Assembly: GCA_037974665.1 (NCBI GenBank)
Contig: CM075775.1
Span: 37,164,152-37,228,151 of the forward strand
Direction of reading: 5' to 3'
DNA from: Ehretia macrophylla
Taxonomy: Eukaryota; Streptophyta; Magnoliopsida; Boraginales; Ehretiaceae
DNA: 64,000 nucleotides
Part shown: one piece after another, positions 48,001-60,760 of the stretch
How positions within the stretch are numbered: position 1 is the first letter of the stretch
Layout of the letters: each line of letters begins with the position of its first letter
The notes under the pieces: generated by a model
Databases searched by the model: none
What the model was told of the DNA's origin: nothing
The model's input: only the letters and a program-made list of their open reading frames with translations
Program-made: the position numbers and the translations under genes

Positions 48001-51000
48001 CAACTTCGCTTCACGAAGAGGTTGGGCCCGCTAACCGAGAGCGTGGTGCTTGGGACCAGATCCCCGTTGCTCTGGTGCCTATAACTTTTGATCCGTAAGG
48101 ACTTACACGGCGCACAACATACTGTTGGAAAGCTCTCCGAGAGCTCTACGACGGGGGCAGCAAGCCTACACTGCTGCACCTATTTTTGGAGCCCAAAGTT
48201 GAACATTTTCATTAGTTTTGGGATACTTTTCTTATTTTGCGCTATTTTTTCATCTCGGATTGTACGTTGTGAACTGCAAAAAGGACGACAGCCTAATCCA
48301 TCACATTTCTATTATCGAATCCCTTGGCATCAAGGGCAAGACAACTTCGCTTCACTTAGAGGCGAGGCCCACAAACTAGGGGCGTGGGGCTTGGGACCCT
48401 GAGTTACGCGGCGCACAACATACCGTTGGAAAGCTCTCTGAGAGCTCTACGGCGGGGGTAGTAAGCCTGCTCGGCTGCGCTTGATTTCGGAGTCCAAAAT
48501 CGAACGTTTTCATTAGTTTCGGGATACTTTTCTTCTTTTGAGTTGTTTTTCCGACACGGATCGTACGTCGTGATCTGCGAAAAGGACGACAACCTAATCT
48601 ATCACATATCTATTATCGAATCCCATTGCACCTTGGGCAAGGCAACTTCGTTTCACATAAAGGCTTGGCCCGCACACCTAGGGCGTCGGGCATGGGACCA
48701 TGTCTCTATCGCTCCGATGCCCATAACTTTTTATCCGTAAGGAGTTATGCGGCGCACAGCATACCGTTGAAAAGCTCTCCGAGAGCTCTACGATGGGGGC
48801 AGCAGGTCCGCTCGGTTGCGGCTATTCTCAGAGTCTAAAATCTATTATTTTCATCAATTTTGGGATACTTTTCTTCTTTTGCGCTGTTTTTCCTTCTCAG
48901 ATCGTACGGCGTGAGCCTCGAAAAGGACGACAACCTGATCCATCACATTTCTATTATTGAATCCCACGGCACATTGGGCAAGACAACTTTGCTTCACGTC
49001 GAGGCTGGTCCCGCAAACATAGGGCGTAAGGCTTAGGACCAGGTCTCCGTCGCTCCTTTGCCCATAACTTTTGATCCGTAAGGAGTTACGCGACACACAG
49101 CTTACCATTGGAAAGCCCTACGAGAGCTCTACGATGGGGGCAGCAATCCTGCTCGGCTGCTTCTATTTTTGTAGCCCAAAATCGAACGTTTTCATCTGTT
49201 TCAGGACACTTTTCTACTTTTGCACTATTTTTCCGGCCTGGATCGTACGTCGTGTGCCGCGAAAAGGACGATAACCTAATCCATCATATTTCTATTATCG
49301 AATACCACGGCACCTTGGGGAAGACAACTTCGTTTCATGTAGAGGCTGGGACAGCAAACCGAGGGCGTGGGGCTTTGGACCACGTCCCTGTCGCTCCTTT
49401 ACCCAAAACTTTTGATCCGCAAGGATTTACGCTGTGCACAGCATACCGTTGGAAAGGTCTCCGAGAGCTCTACGACGGGGGAAGCAAGCCTGCTCGGCTG
49501 CGCCTGTTTTCGGAGCCCAAAATCGAATGTTTTCATCAGTTTCGTGACACTTTTCTTTTTTTGCGCTGTTTTTTCGTCTTGGATCGTACGTTGTGAGCCG
49601 CAAAAAGGACGACAACCTAATCAATCACATTTCTATTGTTGAATCCCACGGTACCTTGGGCAAGACAACTTCGCTTCACGTAGAGGCTGAGCCCACAAAC
49701 CGAGGGCGTGGGGGTTGGGACCAAGTCTCCGTCGCTCCGGTGCCCATAACTTTTGATCCGTAAAGAGTTACGCGACGCACAACATAGAGTTGAAAATCTC
49801 TCTGAGAGCTCTACGGCGGGGACAGCAAGCATGCTATGCTGCGTCTGTTTCTGGAGCCCAAAATCAAACATTTTCATTAGTTTCGGGATACTTTTCTCCT
49901 TTTGGGCTATTTTTTTATCCCGGATCGTACGTGGTGAGCCGCGAAAAGGACGACAACCTAAACCATCACATTTCTATTATTGAATCCCATGGCACCTTTG
50001 GCAAGACAACTTCGCTTCACGTAGTGGCTGGGCCCGCAAACCGAAGGCGTGGGACTTGGGACCAGGTCTCCGTCGCTCCGGTGCCCATAACTTTTGATCC
50101 GTAAGGAGTTTCACGGCGCACAGCATACCGTTGGAAAGCTCTCCGAGAGCTCTACAACGGGGGCAGCAAACATGCTCGGCTGCGCTAGTTTTCAGATCCC
50201 AAAATTGAACGTTTTCATTAGTTTTTGGACACTTTTCTTCTTTTGCGTTGTTTTTCTGTCTTGGATCGTACGTCGTGAGCCGCAAAAAAAATGACAACCT
50301 AATCCATCATATTTCTATTATCGAATCCCACGGCACCTTTGGCAAGAAAACTTCACTTCACGTAGAGGTTGGGCCCGCAAACCGAGGACGTCGGGCTTGG
50401 GACCATGTCTCCGTCGCTCCAGTGCCCATAACTTTTGATCCGTAAGGAGTTACGTGGAACATAGCATACCGTTCGAAAGCTCTCCGAGAGCTCTACAACG
50501 GGGGCTGCAAACCTGCTCGGCTGTGCTAGTTTTCGAATCTTAAAATTGAACATTTTCATCAGTTTTGGGACGCTTTTCTTCTTTTGTGTTGTTTTTCGTC
50601 ACGGATCGTAAGTCGTGAGCCGTGAAAAGAATGACAACCTAATCCATCACATTTCTATTATCGAATCCCACGACACTTTGGGCAAGATAACTTCGCTTCA
50701 CGTCGAGGCTGCGCAAACCGAGGGCGTCGGGCTTGGGACCATGTCTCCGTCGCTCCGGTGCCCATAACTTTTGATCCGTATGAAGTTACGCGGCGCACAA
50801 CATACTGTTGGAAAGCTTTCTGAGAGCTCTACGACGAAGGCAGCAAGCTTGCTCGCCTACTCCTAATATCGGAGCCCAAAATCGAACGTTTTCATCAGTT
50901 TAAGGACACTTTTCTTCTTTTGCACTGTTTTTTCTTCCCGGATCGTATATCGTGATCCTAGAAACCGAAGGCGTGGGGCTTGGCACCAAGTCTCCGTCAC

Positions 51001-52900
51001 TCCGGTGCCCATAACTTTTGATCCATATGGAGTTACACGGCGCACAACATACCGTTGGAAAGCTCTCTGAGAGCTCTACGATGGGGGCAGCAAGCCTGTT
51101 TTGCTACGCCTATTTTCGAAGCCCAAAATCAAATGTTTTTATCAATTTCGGGACACTTTTCTTCTTTTACGTTGTTTTTCCGTACCCGATCGTACGTCGT
51201 GAGCCGTGAAAAGGACGACAATCTAATCCATCACATTTCTATTATCGAATCCCATGCCACTTTGGGCAAGACAACTTCACTTCATGTAGAGGCTCGGCCC
51301 GCAAACCGAGGGCGTGAGGCTTAGGACCAGATCTTCGTCGCTCTGGTGCCCACAACTTTTGATCCGTAGGGAGTTACGCGGCGCACAACATACCGTTGAA
51401 AAGCTCTCCGAGAGCTCTACGATGGGGGCAGCAAGTCTGCTCGGTTGCCCCTATTTTCGGAGCCCAAAATCGAACGTTTTCATTAGTTTCGGGACACTTT
51501 TCTTCTTTTGTGATGTTTTTCCGTCCCCGATCATACGTCGTGAGCAGCGAAAAGGATGACAACCTAATCAATCACATTTCTATTACCGAATCCCACGCTT
51601 GGGAAAGACAACTTCACTTCACGTAGAGGCTGGGCCCGTAAACCGAGGGTGTGGGGCTGAGGACAAGGTTTCCGTCGCTCCGGTGCCCATAACTTTTGAT
51701 CCGTAAGGAGTTACGCGGTGCACAGCATAACGTTGGAATGCTCTCTGAGAGCTCTACGATGGGAGCAGCAAGCCTACTCGGCTGCGCCTGTTTTCAGAGC
51801 CCGAAATTGAACGTTTTCATCAGTTTTGGGTTATTTTTCTTCTTTTGCGCTAGTTTTTCGTCGTGGATCGTACGTCGTGAGCCACGAAAAGGACGACAAC
51901 CTAATCCATCACATTTCTATTACCAAATCCCAAGCCACATTGGGCAACACAACTTCGCTTCCCGTAGAGGTTGGGGCCGCAAACCGAGGGCGTGGGGCTT
52001 AGGACCAGGTCTCCATCGCTCCGGTGCCCATAACTTTGATCCGTAGGGAGTTACGTGGCGCACAGTATACCGTTGGAAAGCTCTCCGAGAGCTCTACGAC
52101 GAGGGCAGCAATCCTGCCCAGCTGCGCCTATTTTCGGAGCCCAAAATCGAACGTTTTAATCAATTTCGGGACACTTTTCTTCTTTTGCGTAGTTTTTCCT
52201 TCCCGGATCGTGCGTCGTGAGCCGCCAATAGGAAGATAACCTAATCCATCACATTTCTATTATTGAATCCCACGGCACCTTGGGCAAGACAACTTCGCTT
52301 CACGTAGAGGTTGGGCCCACAAACCGAGGGCGTGAGGCTTAGGACTAGGTCTCCGTCGCTCCGGTGGCCATAACTTTTGAACCGCAAGGAGTTACGTGGC
52401 GCACAGCATACCGTTGGAAAGCTCTCCGAGAGCCCTACGATGGGGAAACAAGCTTGCTTCGCTGCGCCTATTTTCGGAGCCCAAAATTGAATGTTTTCAT
52501 CAATTTCGAGACACTTTTCTTCTTTTACGTTATTTTTCCGTCCCTGATAGTACGTCGTGAGCCGTGAAAAGGACAACAATCTAATCCATCACATTTCTAT
52601 TATTGAATCCCACACCACTCTAGGCAAGACAACTTCGCTTCAAGTAGAGGCTCAGCCCGCAAACCGAGGGCGTGTGGCTTAGGACCAGGTCTTCGTCGTT
52701 CTGGTGCCTACAACTTTTGATCCGTAAGGAGTTACGCGGCGCACAACATACTGTTGGAAAGCTCTTTGAGAGCTCTACGACGGGGGCAGCAAGCTTGCTC
52801 GGTTGCGTCTATTTTTAAAGCTCAAAATTGAATGTTTTCATCTGTTTCGGGATACTTTTCTTCTTTTGCACTGTTTTTCCGTCACCGATCGTACGTCATG
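42028..52900 (-). repeat. 341-bp tandem satellite, inverted block
   Basis: About 32 monomers in the opposite orientation to blocks 1-3. The same landmarks are seen reversed, such as GGACGACAACCTAATCCATC and GTTGGAAAGCTCTC. Blocks of eight monomers repeat at about 2.69-2.73 kb. Two short monomers are visible: one near 48397 lacks about 40 bp and one near 50962 lacks about 93 bp. The block ends in GTACGTCATG where an LTR begins at 52901. Confidence 0.96.
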
Positions 52901-55900
52901 TGTCACGCCCCAACCTGGCCTATAAAGGTTAGACTAGGGTGTGATCTAAACATTCAAGTCATGTATCGTACTCAATCGTTCATGAAAGTTTAACACTTAA
53001 CGTTTAGCCTAGACTCCACAATTTTTTCAGAAAATCGGCATCATAACGGCTGTAATTAGGCTCTTTAGTTTGACCTAGTCCTCTAAATGCCTCAAATTTA
53101 ATTTCCAACTAAGATTACTATTTACCATCAATCGAAATGCCTACTAGTTATCTCGAAGTCTCGTTTGATTAATAACCTAGCATGATACTATGTCTCGTTT
53201 GTTTGTTAATCCTCGTTACAAAAGTACCTGTTGATCTTAGCTTAACAATGGGTCCCTGCTTAAGATTGGATAGGTTCATTTTACTTAGTCCTTACCTGAT
53301 ATTTCATAATCCTATGATAGATACTAGCCAATAACGATAGCAAAAATGACCATAGTAGTGTCTATCTAGTTATTATCAGTACAAGCCAAAATTGGACCCC
53401 AAATTACAACAGTGGTCTTTTACATTACAATAGCAAGAATCATAAGAAATGAAATAGTCTTCAAGTAACATATTGTTCACAAAATAGTCATAGTCACGTA
53501 AGGCACATAAGGCAAGCAATCATTCCAAGGAATCATCGTTAGGCACGTTGTCCTCGGGTACCTGTTCTTGGTCTTCTTCACCTGAGATGATAAAAGAGGG
53601 TGAGTCCTTATGAACTCAGCGAGGGGGAACGAGAAATAAGTTTTGAAACTCGTTTTCCGTTTCAACTTATAAAAACCCTTTTTGCAAGCATGAATATATC
53701 ACACATAAGTACATAATGTAATGTAAAAGTAAAGGAATAGAATTACCCGTCTTTCCTCCCCGAGGTCCTCTAGGAACCAAGCGAGAGTACTTATACACAT
53801 AGTGAAAAGGATAAGGTGAGCTTTTGCTCTCAGTTTATTTTCAGTATCAGTTGTTGCGGCCGGCTTCAATTCATCCGCTTATCACGCCAAATAGGTGTAC
53901 TCCGGATGTACCCCGAAATCCTACAACCCAATTCTCTGAGGAAGTCTAGCCCCCAAGTGAGAGAGGGAATTGGACAATGGTAGTCACGGTTGCACCGGCA
54001 AGCCCGATGCCGCCCGGTGTGCGTGAACGCTACCATGCCAGAATGAAAGGTTGCAACCTTGTATGCAATGCACATTTATGACATTTAATATATCACATTT
54101 AGAGGACAACAAGGTAGGTTGCCTCCGAGCAGTCATAAGATTGCACATTGACAGTTAAACACGCGAGGCACGATATGACAAGTAAATTCACTTGAAAAGC
54201 ACATGGAGTTATATGAACATTAAACGGGCAGCCATGTAACGCACGTAAATCAAGTCATATAACTCATTTCAAAGTTCACGTAATCAAACAATAAGATTAT
54301 TCATCATGCAACGACATCTATGTGGGACCGGGTGCAAGAAAAGCCTACTTATCAACATGTAATCATCGAAATCATGTTTAGGGCTATGAGGGCAACTACG
54401 GACAGCCTACTAAACACATAATCAAACACAATATCCAAGGGATCAACACTTAGCAAGTTTACCTAGTTACTAGGGTTTTAATTCGTGCTTACCCGTGCAA
54501 TTAAACCCCAAGTCATCTCGTAATTAAGCTCAAGCCATGCATTGATTAATTCCAACACCCTCAAGCATTCAAAACAGTCCACACAACATCCAAATGCCAC
54601 AATCCCAAGCTTTTAATACAACAAGGGAAGCTACATTAATTTTTCTAAGCATATCAATAGGTGAAACCCTAACTGCAATGGACTGTTTTCTCACAATTAT
54701 TAAGACAAGCAAAAAATCTCCAATTCCAGTGAACAAGATGTCAAATTAAAGCTTAAGGAGTGAGCTAAATTCAGAAACAAACCTCGCATCATTTGGAGTT
54801 CGGGTTCAAGAGTTATAGCCAAAATAGTGAGACTACACAAAACTGTCCAGATTTGCACACATTTCAATTCTTGTCGTTTTTGAGGGCCTTAGGGTCAGAT
54901 TTAGCCTTGGTCCATTTCTGGAGAAAAATGTCCAGAACTAAAAAATATAGCAGCACATTAAATTTCATCCATTTTGGATGTCATTTACTAAGTTAAAAAT
55001 GGTTCGTTCTACAAGGTCAGTGAATCTGCCAAAACCTGCTTCATTTTTCCAGAATTTTCAGATTTGGACACATTTTGATAATTAGTCATTTTGAGGACCT
55101 TAGAGTCAAAATTAGCTTTGGCCTATTTCTGTGAAACGTGTTCAGAACGGGAAAAACTAGTTACCTACCAATTCTCACGCATTTACAACATCTTTTACCT
55201 AGCTAAAATCACCTCGCACCAACAAGACAGAAGGCTGTCACATACACGATTTCATCTATCATCACATTCTAGCCAAAAATCTCGCCATGCATGTTTATAA
55301 AAGCTCATGAACACACATATATCTCAAGTACAGAAGTAAAGATAGACATTTAAGGGCATGCATGTGGTTTTTTTGAAAGATTTTCAAGAAGTTTTAGCCC
55401 TCACCTTAGCAAGACAACAAAGAAGATGCTCAAACTCTTGGTGAAGCACAAAGTTGATCTTTTTCCTTGCTTAGCCGAGAGACAGCTTGGGATTTCTCTA
55501 ATTTCCTAGCTAAGTTACCATGTTCTTAGTAGGTGCATGTGGTTAGAACAAGAAGAAAAGAAATGGAAGCTAGCAAACTCACCTAAGCCGAAATGGAGGT
55601 TCAAAGAGCTTGCATGTGTGTTTCTTGCAACCTAGCTTGCTTAGTTGAGCTCCCTAGCTTCTTGCATGCCTTGATGAACCAGGGAGTGATGAAGATAAGC
55701 TATGGAGTGTAGAAACTTAGCCAAGGCCGAGAGAGAGAGAGAAGAATGAGAGGAAATAAGAGAAAATGAAGAAAAAATAAAAGTTTTGCAAAGTTTGAAG
55801 CATATGTCGGCCTTGAGCCTTGCAATTTCAGATTTTTGTGTCTTCAAGGAGCATTTTTTGAATCCTTAGCATGGGAAATTGAGAATGGGTCGAGAATTGT

Positions 55901-56465
55901 GCATTGGGGAGAGTTTTTTTGAGCCATTTTTTATGCATTGTGTCATTAAATTGTCATAGAATGTTTGAGGAATAAATTTTGAAATTGGATTGCATGCTCA
56001 AAGCTCCTAGTGGTCGGCCAAAGATGTGTCCAAATCTGATTTTTTTTTGTCTTGTTAAGCATTATTTAATTGAATGTTTGGGATATGCAAAGAATAAAGA
56101 ATAAAGAATAAAGAATGTCTAGCTTTTTGTGAGATTTTGTCTTCTAGTGGGCTGAATTAGCAATTTAATATTAGTTAGTGGGATTTGTAGGATTAACTAA
56201 TGATCTAGTGCTTCATGTAAGATGCCTTCTCGATTAGCGTGAGGGCACGCTTTCCTATGTTTTGGAACGCACTACGAGGTAAGACACGAACTACGAGATG
56301 AATGCACATTTTCCAAGTAAATGCACGCAACCCTAAATGAATGCACGTAATTCAATACAAGGCACACAAAACGAAACACAATTCTTCAACCTAGGTCAAG
56401 GCACGCAAATCTAGGTTAGGCACACGAAAGGAGGTATTGTACGCAAATCGAGGTCGGGCCTCACA
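52901..56465 (-). repeat. 3' LTR of the second element, 3565 bp
   Basis: On the minus strand from TGTGAGGCCC (ending at 56465) to GGGGCGTGACA (52901). It holds the direct repeat at about 54830-55170, the GC-rich block at 53866-54075, the TATA-like box, and an altered inverted repeat near 53394-53418 (one arm changed). No host gene is seen. Confidence 0.95.
53786..53795 (-). promoter_or_regulatory. Candidate TATA box of the second element's 3' LTR
   Basis: Minus strand TATAAGTACT followed by CTCGCTTGGTTCC. Confidence 0.6.
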
Positions 56466-56478
56466 TCCTCCCCTCCTT
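56466..56478 (-). other. Polypurine tract
   Basis: The plus strand TCCTCCCCTCCTT is purine-only on the minus strand and abuts the LTR at 56465. It is the same tract as at 1388-1400. Confidence 0.88.
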
Positions 56479-56529
56479 AAAAGAATTTCGTCCTGAAATT
56501 CAATATTACCTTTGAAATAAAGCTGGATA

Positions 56530-57726
56530 CTATTGTTCCATCTGGTCTCGCCTTTCCCACGTTGCTTCTTCAACTCCATGATGATCCCACAACACTTTCA
56601 CCATCGGTATAGATTTGTTGCACAACTCCCGATATTGCTGGTCTAGGATTCGAATGGGCTTCTCTTCATAAAATAAGTTCTCCCGAAGCTGCAACGGCTC
56701 TGGCTCTGAGATATACGATGGATCAGGGTGATACTTCCGTAGCATTGAAACATGAAAGACATCGTGAATATTGGAGAGGTTTTGGGGTAGTTCCAGGTGA
56801 TACGCCAACTTGCCAACCTTCTCAATTATCTCAAATGGTCCTACAAACCTCGGGCTCAACTTTCCACCCTTGCCGTGTTTAATCAATCCCCCCCGAGGTG
56901 ATATCTTCAAGAACACCTTATCGCCGACCTCAAACTCTAGGCTCTGTCTCCGTCGGTCTGCATAACTTTTCTGCCTGCTCTGGGTGGTAAGCATCCGTTT
57001 CCGGATAAGGTGGATATTATCAACAGTCTTCATAAGTTCAGGTAGAAGGGTCGGGTCAAAAGCCTTTGTCTCACCTACTTCATCCCAGTAAATTGGGGAT
57101 CGACACTTACGTCCATACAACGCCTCAAATGGGGCCATCCCGATAGTGGCCTGATAACTATTATTATAAGCGAACTCTGCTAAAGACAGGTATTTCTCCC
57201 AACCTTTCCTGAAGTCTAAAACACACGCCCTCAGCATATCCTCCAGAATCTGAATAGTTCTCTCAGATTGTCCATCAGTCGGAGGGTGATAAGCCGTACT
57301 GAAACTCAACTTCGTTTCCAAAGCTTCTTGCAATTTCTTCCAAAATCGGGAGCTAAAACGAGAATCCCTATCCGATACAATACTCACAGGCATCCCGTGC
57401 AATCTTATAATCTCCGCCACATACATGTCTCCCAATTTCTTAGGACTATCCTCCTTGTTCATCGGTAAAAAGTGCGCTGACTTAGTCAATCTATACACTA
57501 TGACCCAAACGGCATCATGAGCCTTTTGTGACCTGGGCAGGTCCATGACAAAGTCCATAGTTATATGTTCCCATTTCCATTGAGGAATCTTCAACGACTG
57601 AAGTAAACCTGCTGGTCGTTGATGTTCCGCTTTGACTCTCTGGCAAGTCAAACACCGTGCCACAAACTCTGCAATCTCTCTTTTCATGTTATTCCACCAA
57701 TAGTGTTGCTTCAAATCCTGGTACAT
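56530..57726 (-). CDS. Integrase with chromodomain, intact 398-codon remnant of pol
   Basis: The longest uninterrupted integrase in the window. The frame, taken from the Met in [11 protein letters not shown], covers the second half of the zinc finger (CLTC), the core with D (MDFVMDLP), D (VSDRD) and E (GQSER), the GPF motif and a complete chromodomain ending KVLWDHHGVEEATWERRDQM. All three catalytic residues are present. A TAA at 57769-57771 separates it from upstream pol, so it is a remnant rather than a gene with its own start, and no separate promoter is visible. It serves as the reference for recognising the C-to-T stops in the 12-kb element. Confidence 0.88.
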   Translation of the reverse strand: MYQDLKQHYWWNNMKREIAEFVARCLTCQRVKAEHQRPAGLLQSLKIPQWKWEHITMDFVMDLPRSQKAHDAVWVIVYRLTKSAHFLPMNKEDSPKKLGDMYVAEIIRLHGMPVSIVSDRDSRFSSRFWKKLQEALETKLSFSTAYHPPTDGQSERTIQILEDMLRACVLDFRKGWEKYLSLAEFAYNNSYQATIGMAPFEALYGRKCRSPIYWDEVGETKAFDPTLLPELMKTVDNIHLIRKRMLTTQSRQKSYADRRRQSLEFEVGDKVFLKISPRGGLIKHGKGGKLSPRFVGPFEIIEKVGKLAYHLELPQNLSNIHDVFHVSMLRKYHPDPSYISEPEPLQLRENLFYEEKPIRILDQQYRELCNKSIPMVKVLWDHHGVEEATWERRDQMEQ

Positions 57727-57768
57727 CTTTGTTCCGCCGGGGTGAATAGTGTATCTTGAATTATGGGC

Positions 57769-58759
57769 TTATTCAAGAATCTTCTTTTTCAGCTCTGACT
57801 CATTAGGAACACAAATCCGATTCCCAAACCTCCAAACACCATCATCATGAAACTTGAAATATGTGTTGCTTTCTTTAATCTTCTGAAATTGTTGGTCCTT
57901 CTGTTGAGCCTCTCGTAATTCAGACAACAAGGTCGATTGAACCTGTGTAGTGGCAAATAGTAACCCTTTTCGAGTCAATTGTGGTTTCCACAAAAATGCT
58001 TCCTCCAACAACTCCAGCACCTTGACTTCCAGTTTTTCCATGCTCGCTTTCCTACTTAAGGCATCTGCAACTACATTCTCTTTACTGGGCACATAATTGA
58101 TTGTGCAGTTATAATCATCCAAAAGCTCCATCCACCGTCTTTGCATCAAGTTCAACTCTTTTTGTGAGAACAAGTATTTCAAGCTCTTGTGATCAGTAAA
58201 CACCTCGAACTTGTTACCCCACAGATAGTGTCTGCACTTCTTGAGTGCAAACACAATAGCTGCTAACTCCAAATAATGCGTCGGGTAGTTCAATTCATAC
58301 GGTTTTGGTTTCCTAGAGGCATATACAATCACTCTACCATTTTGCATCAATACACAACCTAGACCTTCCTTCGAAGCATTGCTATAGATTACAAAACCTT
58401 GACTCCCTTCAGGCAATGCAAGAACAGGTACGGTAGTCAATCTTTTCTTCAATTCTTGGAAGCTGTTCTCACAATTGTCATCCCACACGAACTTTGTCTT
58501 CTTTTGAGTGAGCTTGTAAGCGGTCCTGCAATCTTTGAGAAATCCTTCACGAACCTTCGATAATAGCCGACTAGACTGAGAAAAGTCTGAACCTCCGTAA
58601 CGTTTTTCGGCTTCTTCCAAGACACCACCGCTTCTATCTTTGTTGGATCCACTGCTATTCCCTCTTGGGATATGATATGCCCCAAAAATGCAATCTACTG
58701 CAACCAAAATTCGCCCTTGCTAAAATTTGCATACAATTGATGCTCTCAAAGTTTCTGCA
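57769..58759 (-). pseudogene. Reverse transcriptase thumb/connection and RNase H, broken
   Basis: The tail of reverse transcriptase starts right at the 262-bp deletion (FLGHI-type sequence read as MGHIISQEG) and shifts frame again near 58513, where one T of a CTTTG run is missing. RNase H follows, with [21 protein letters not shown] and NVVADALSR. The first catalytic Asp is Asn here (YSNAS; the 12-kb element has YSDAS), so RNase H should be inactive even if translated. It ends at TAA 57769-57771 where the other element has a Glu codon. Confidence 0.9.
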
Positions 58760-59284
58760 ATACACTTTGGCTCCTTGAAGTTGATCAAATAACTCGTCGA
58801 TCAGTGGAAGTGGGTATTTATTCTTGACAGTCACTTGGTTCAATCCTTGGTAATCAATGCATAGCCTTAACGTTCAGTCTTTCTTCTTTACAAATAGGAC
58901 TGGTGCACCCCATGGAGAAGAACTTGGTTGAACAAACCCCTTCTTCAACAATCCTAGCAATTGGTCCTTCAATTCTTGTAGCTCGGCTGGTGCCATACGA
59001 TAGGGAGCTTTAGATATCGGCTGGGTGCCAGGCAGTAACTGTATAATGAACTCGATCTCCCGATTTGGGGGTAAACCAGGAAATTCTTCTGGAAACACAT
59101 CCGCATAGTCTTTGATCACTGGCATCTTCTCCAACTTAGCTTTGTCTGACGGCTTGTTGATGAGGTAAGCTAAGTATCCACTACACCCTTTTCTCAAGGA
59201 CTTCACTGCTTTTGTAGATGAAATGATGGAACTCCCGGTGAAATCTCTTCGACCCATTACCTCCAGTATTGGTTGACCAGACAC
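58760..59284 (-). pseudogene. Reverse transcriptase fingers region, truncated before the catalytic site
   Basis: It contains the segment after protease ([18 protein letters not shown]), [18 protein letters not shown] and [16 protein letters not shown] at 58874-58876 breaks it. At about 58759 the sequence jumps to text that in the 12-kb element lies about 262 bp further on, so the part with the catalytic FIDD pair is gone. The deletion is not a multiple of three. Confidence 0.9.
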
Positions 59285-60103
59285 CTAGAATGTTATAATC
59301 TTCGTCCGGCAATCTAGTTGGGCATGATGCTTTGCCAACCACTCCATCCCTAAGATGACCTCATAGTCTCGAAAAGGTAATACAATAAGATTGGCTGAGA
59401 ATTCCCTATCCTTAATTTGGATTTTACATGCTTTACAAGCTGAGCTAGTAACAAGTTTAGAACCCATCGGAGCACCAACTTCTACTTCGTAAGGCAAACA
59501 TACAACTCGTAGTTTCACACGTTGCACACATAAGGGAGTAATAAATGAATGAGTAGCACATGGATCAATTAGCACCCTAACATGTTGATTTAGTATGAAG
59601 AATGTACCTTCAACAACAACGGTCTCCTCTGGAAGCTCGTCACACTCAATAGCATAAGCTCGAGCTTGAACTCTAGGAACTAGAGTCTTGCCTCTACCAA
59701 TTGGTTTAACCTGATTTTGTCCTGCTTGCTATTTAGGGCAATCCTTGATCTGATGCTGATCACTGCCACACCCCACACATCGTCCTGACTTCTTCCAGCA
59801 CTGGGCCTTGGTATGCCCCTTCTTGTCACAGTAGGAATAGTTGACAGATTGAGTAGCAGGTGAACTACCTGTGGATCCGCGGGTGGAAGAGGCTGATGAT
59901 GCTTTAGTCGGGCCACGGTTATTAACTGGTCTGTTCTGGCTCTGGCTCTGGCCCTGACTACGACTCTGGCTCTGGAATTTTCTCTGTTGACCTGGAGGCT
60001 GATATGGTTTCTTGTTCGGCTGACTCTAACCGGCTCTATCAAGTTTTCTCTTCTCAACTCGGGAAGCAGCAGCAAAGAGAGCAGAATAGGTATCGAAGTC
60101 ATG
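59285..60103 (-). pseudogene. Gag tail, CCHC knuckles and protease, broken
   Basis: In phase with gag but cut by TAG at 60026-60028, TAG at 59729-59731 and TAG at 59285-59287. The first knuckle has lost its first Cys (TAT at 59837-59839); the second ([14 protein letters not shown]) is complete. The protease site reads LIDPCATHSF, with Cys for Gly next to the catalytic Asp. Confidence 0.88.
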
Positions 60104-60760
60104 CTAAGCCAACTGGTCGTGAATTTCTGGCCTTAATCTAGTCGTAAATTTCCACATCTTCACCTCAGGAGTACTGACCATATATTGAGCATAGCGGGAC
60201 AGTCGGTCAAAACGAGCCTCATACTGGGCCACCATCATGTTACCCTGGTTCAAGTGCATGAATTCTTCAATCCGCCTCTGCCTGGAAACTGCAGGTACAT
60301 ATTTTTCCTTGAATGCCTTAACGAAATTACCCCACAAGCGAAGTGTATGATCAGTTTTCCACAGTGCCTCCACAGTGTGCCACCAATGCTCAGCATCCCC
60401 GTGTAACAGAAACACAGCAAACTCCACCTTTTCTTCATCAGTATAGTCAAGTGGCCTGAAAATCCTCTTGATCTCAGACAGCCAAGCCTCTGGTTTTTCA
60501 TCATTAGCTTCCCCGTGGAATTTGGACGGGCGAAATTCAAGGAACTCCCTCATTCTGCTATGTCTCCCATGGTTACCATCATTCATGTTGTTGTTGTTGT
60601 TGGCTTCACGTGCATCTTGGCGTTCCATCACTCGCGACTTGCGATCCATGGCATTCGCCATCATATTAAACATAGCCATGCCAGGATTAATATGATAGGC
60701 ATCTCCGGTCTCTTGAGACTCACCGCTCCTATTAGTAGTACGAGTACTAGGGCCAGCCAT
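60104..60760 (-). pseudogene. Gag capsid region, truncated
   Basis: 218 codons from MAGPSTRTTNRSG to a TAG at 60104-60106 that lies inside the capsid fold (after PEIHDQLA), about 47 codons earlier than the stop in the 12-kb element. Capsid motifs AWLSEI, HWWHTVEALW and QYEARFDRLSRY are all kept. Confidence 0.9.
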
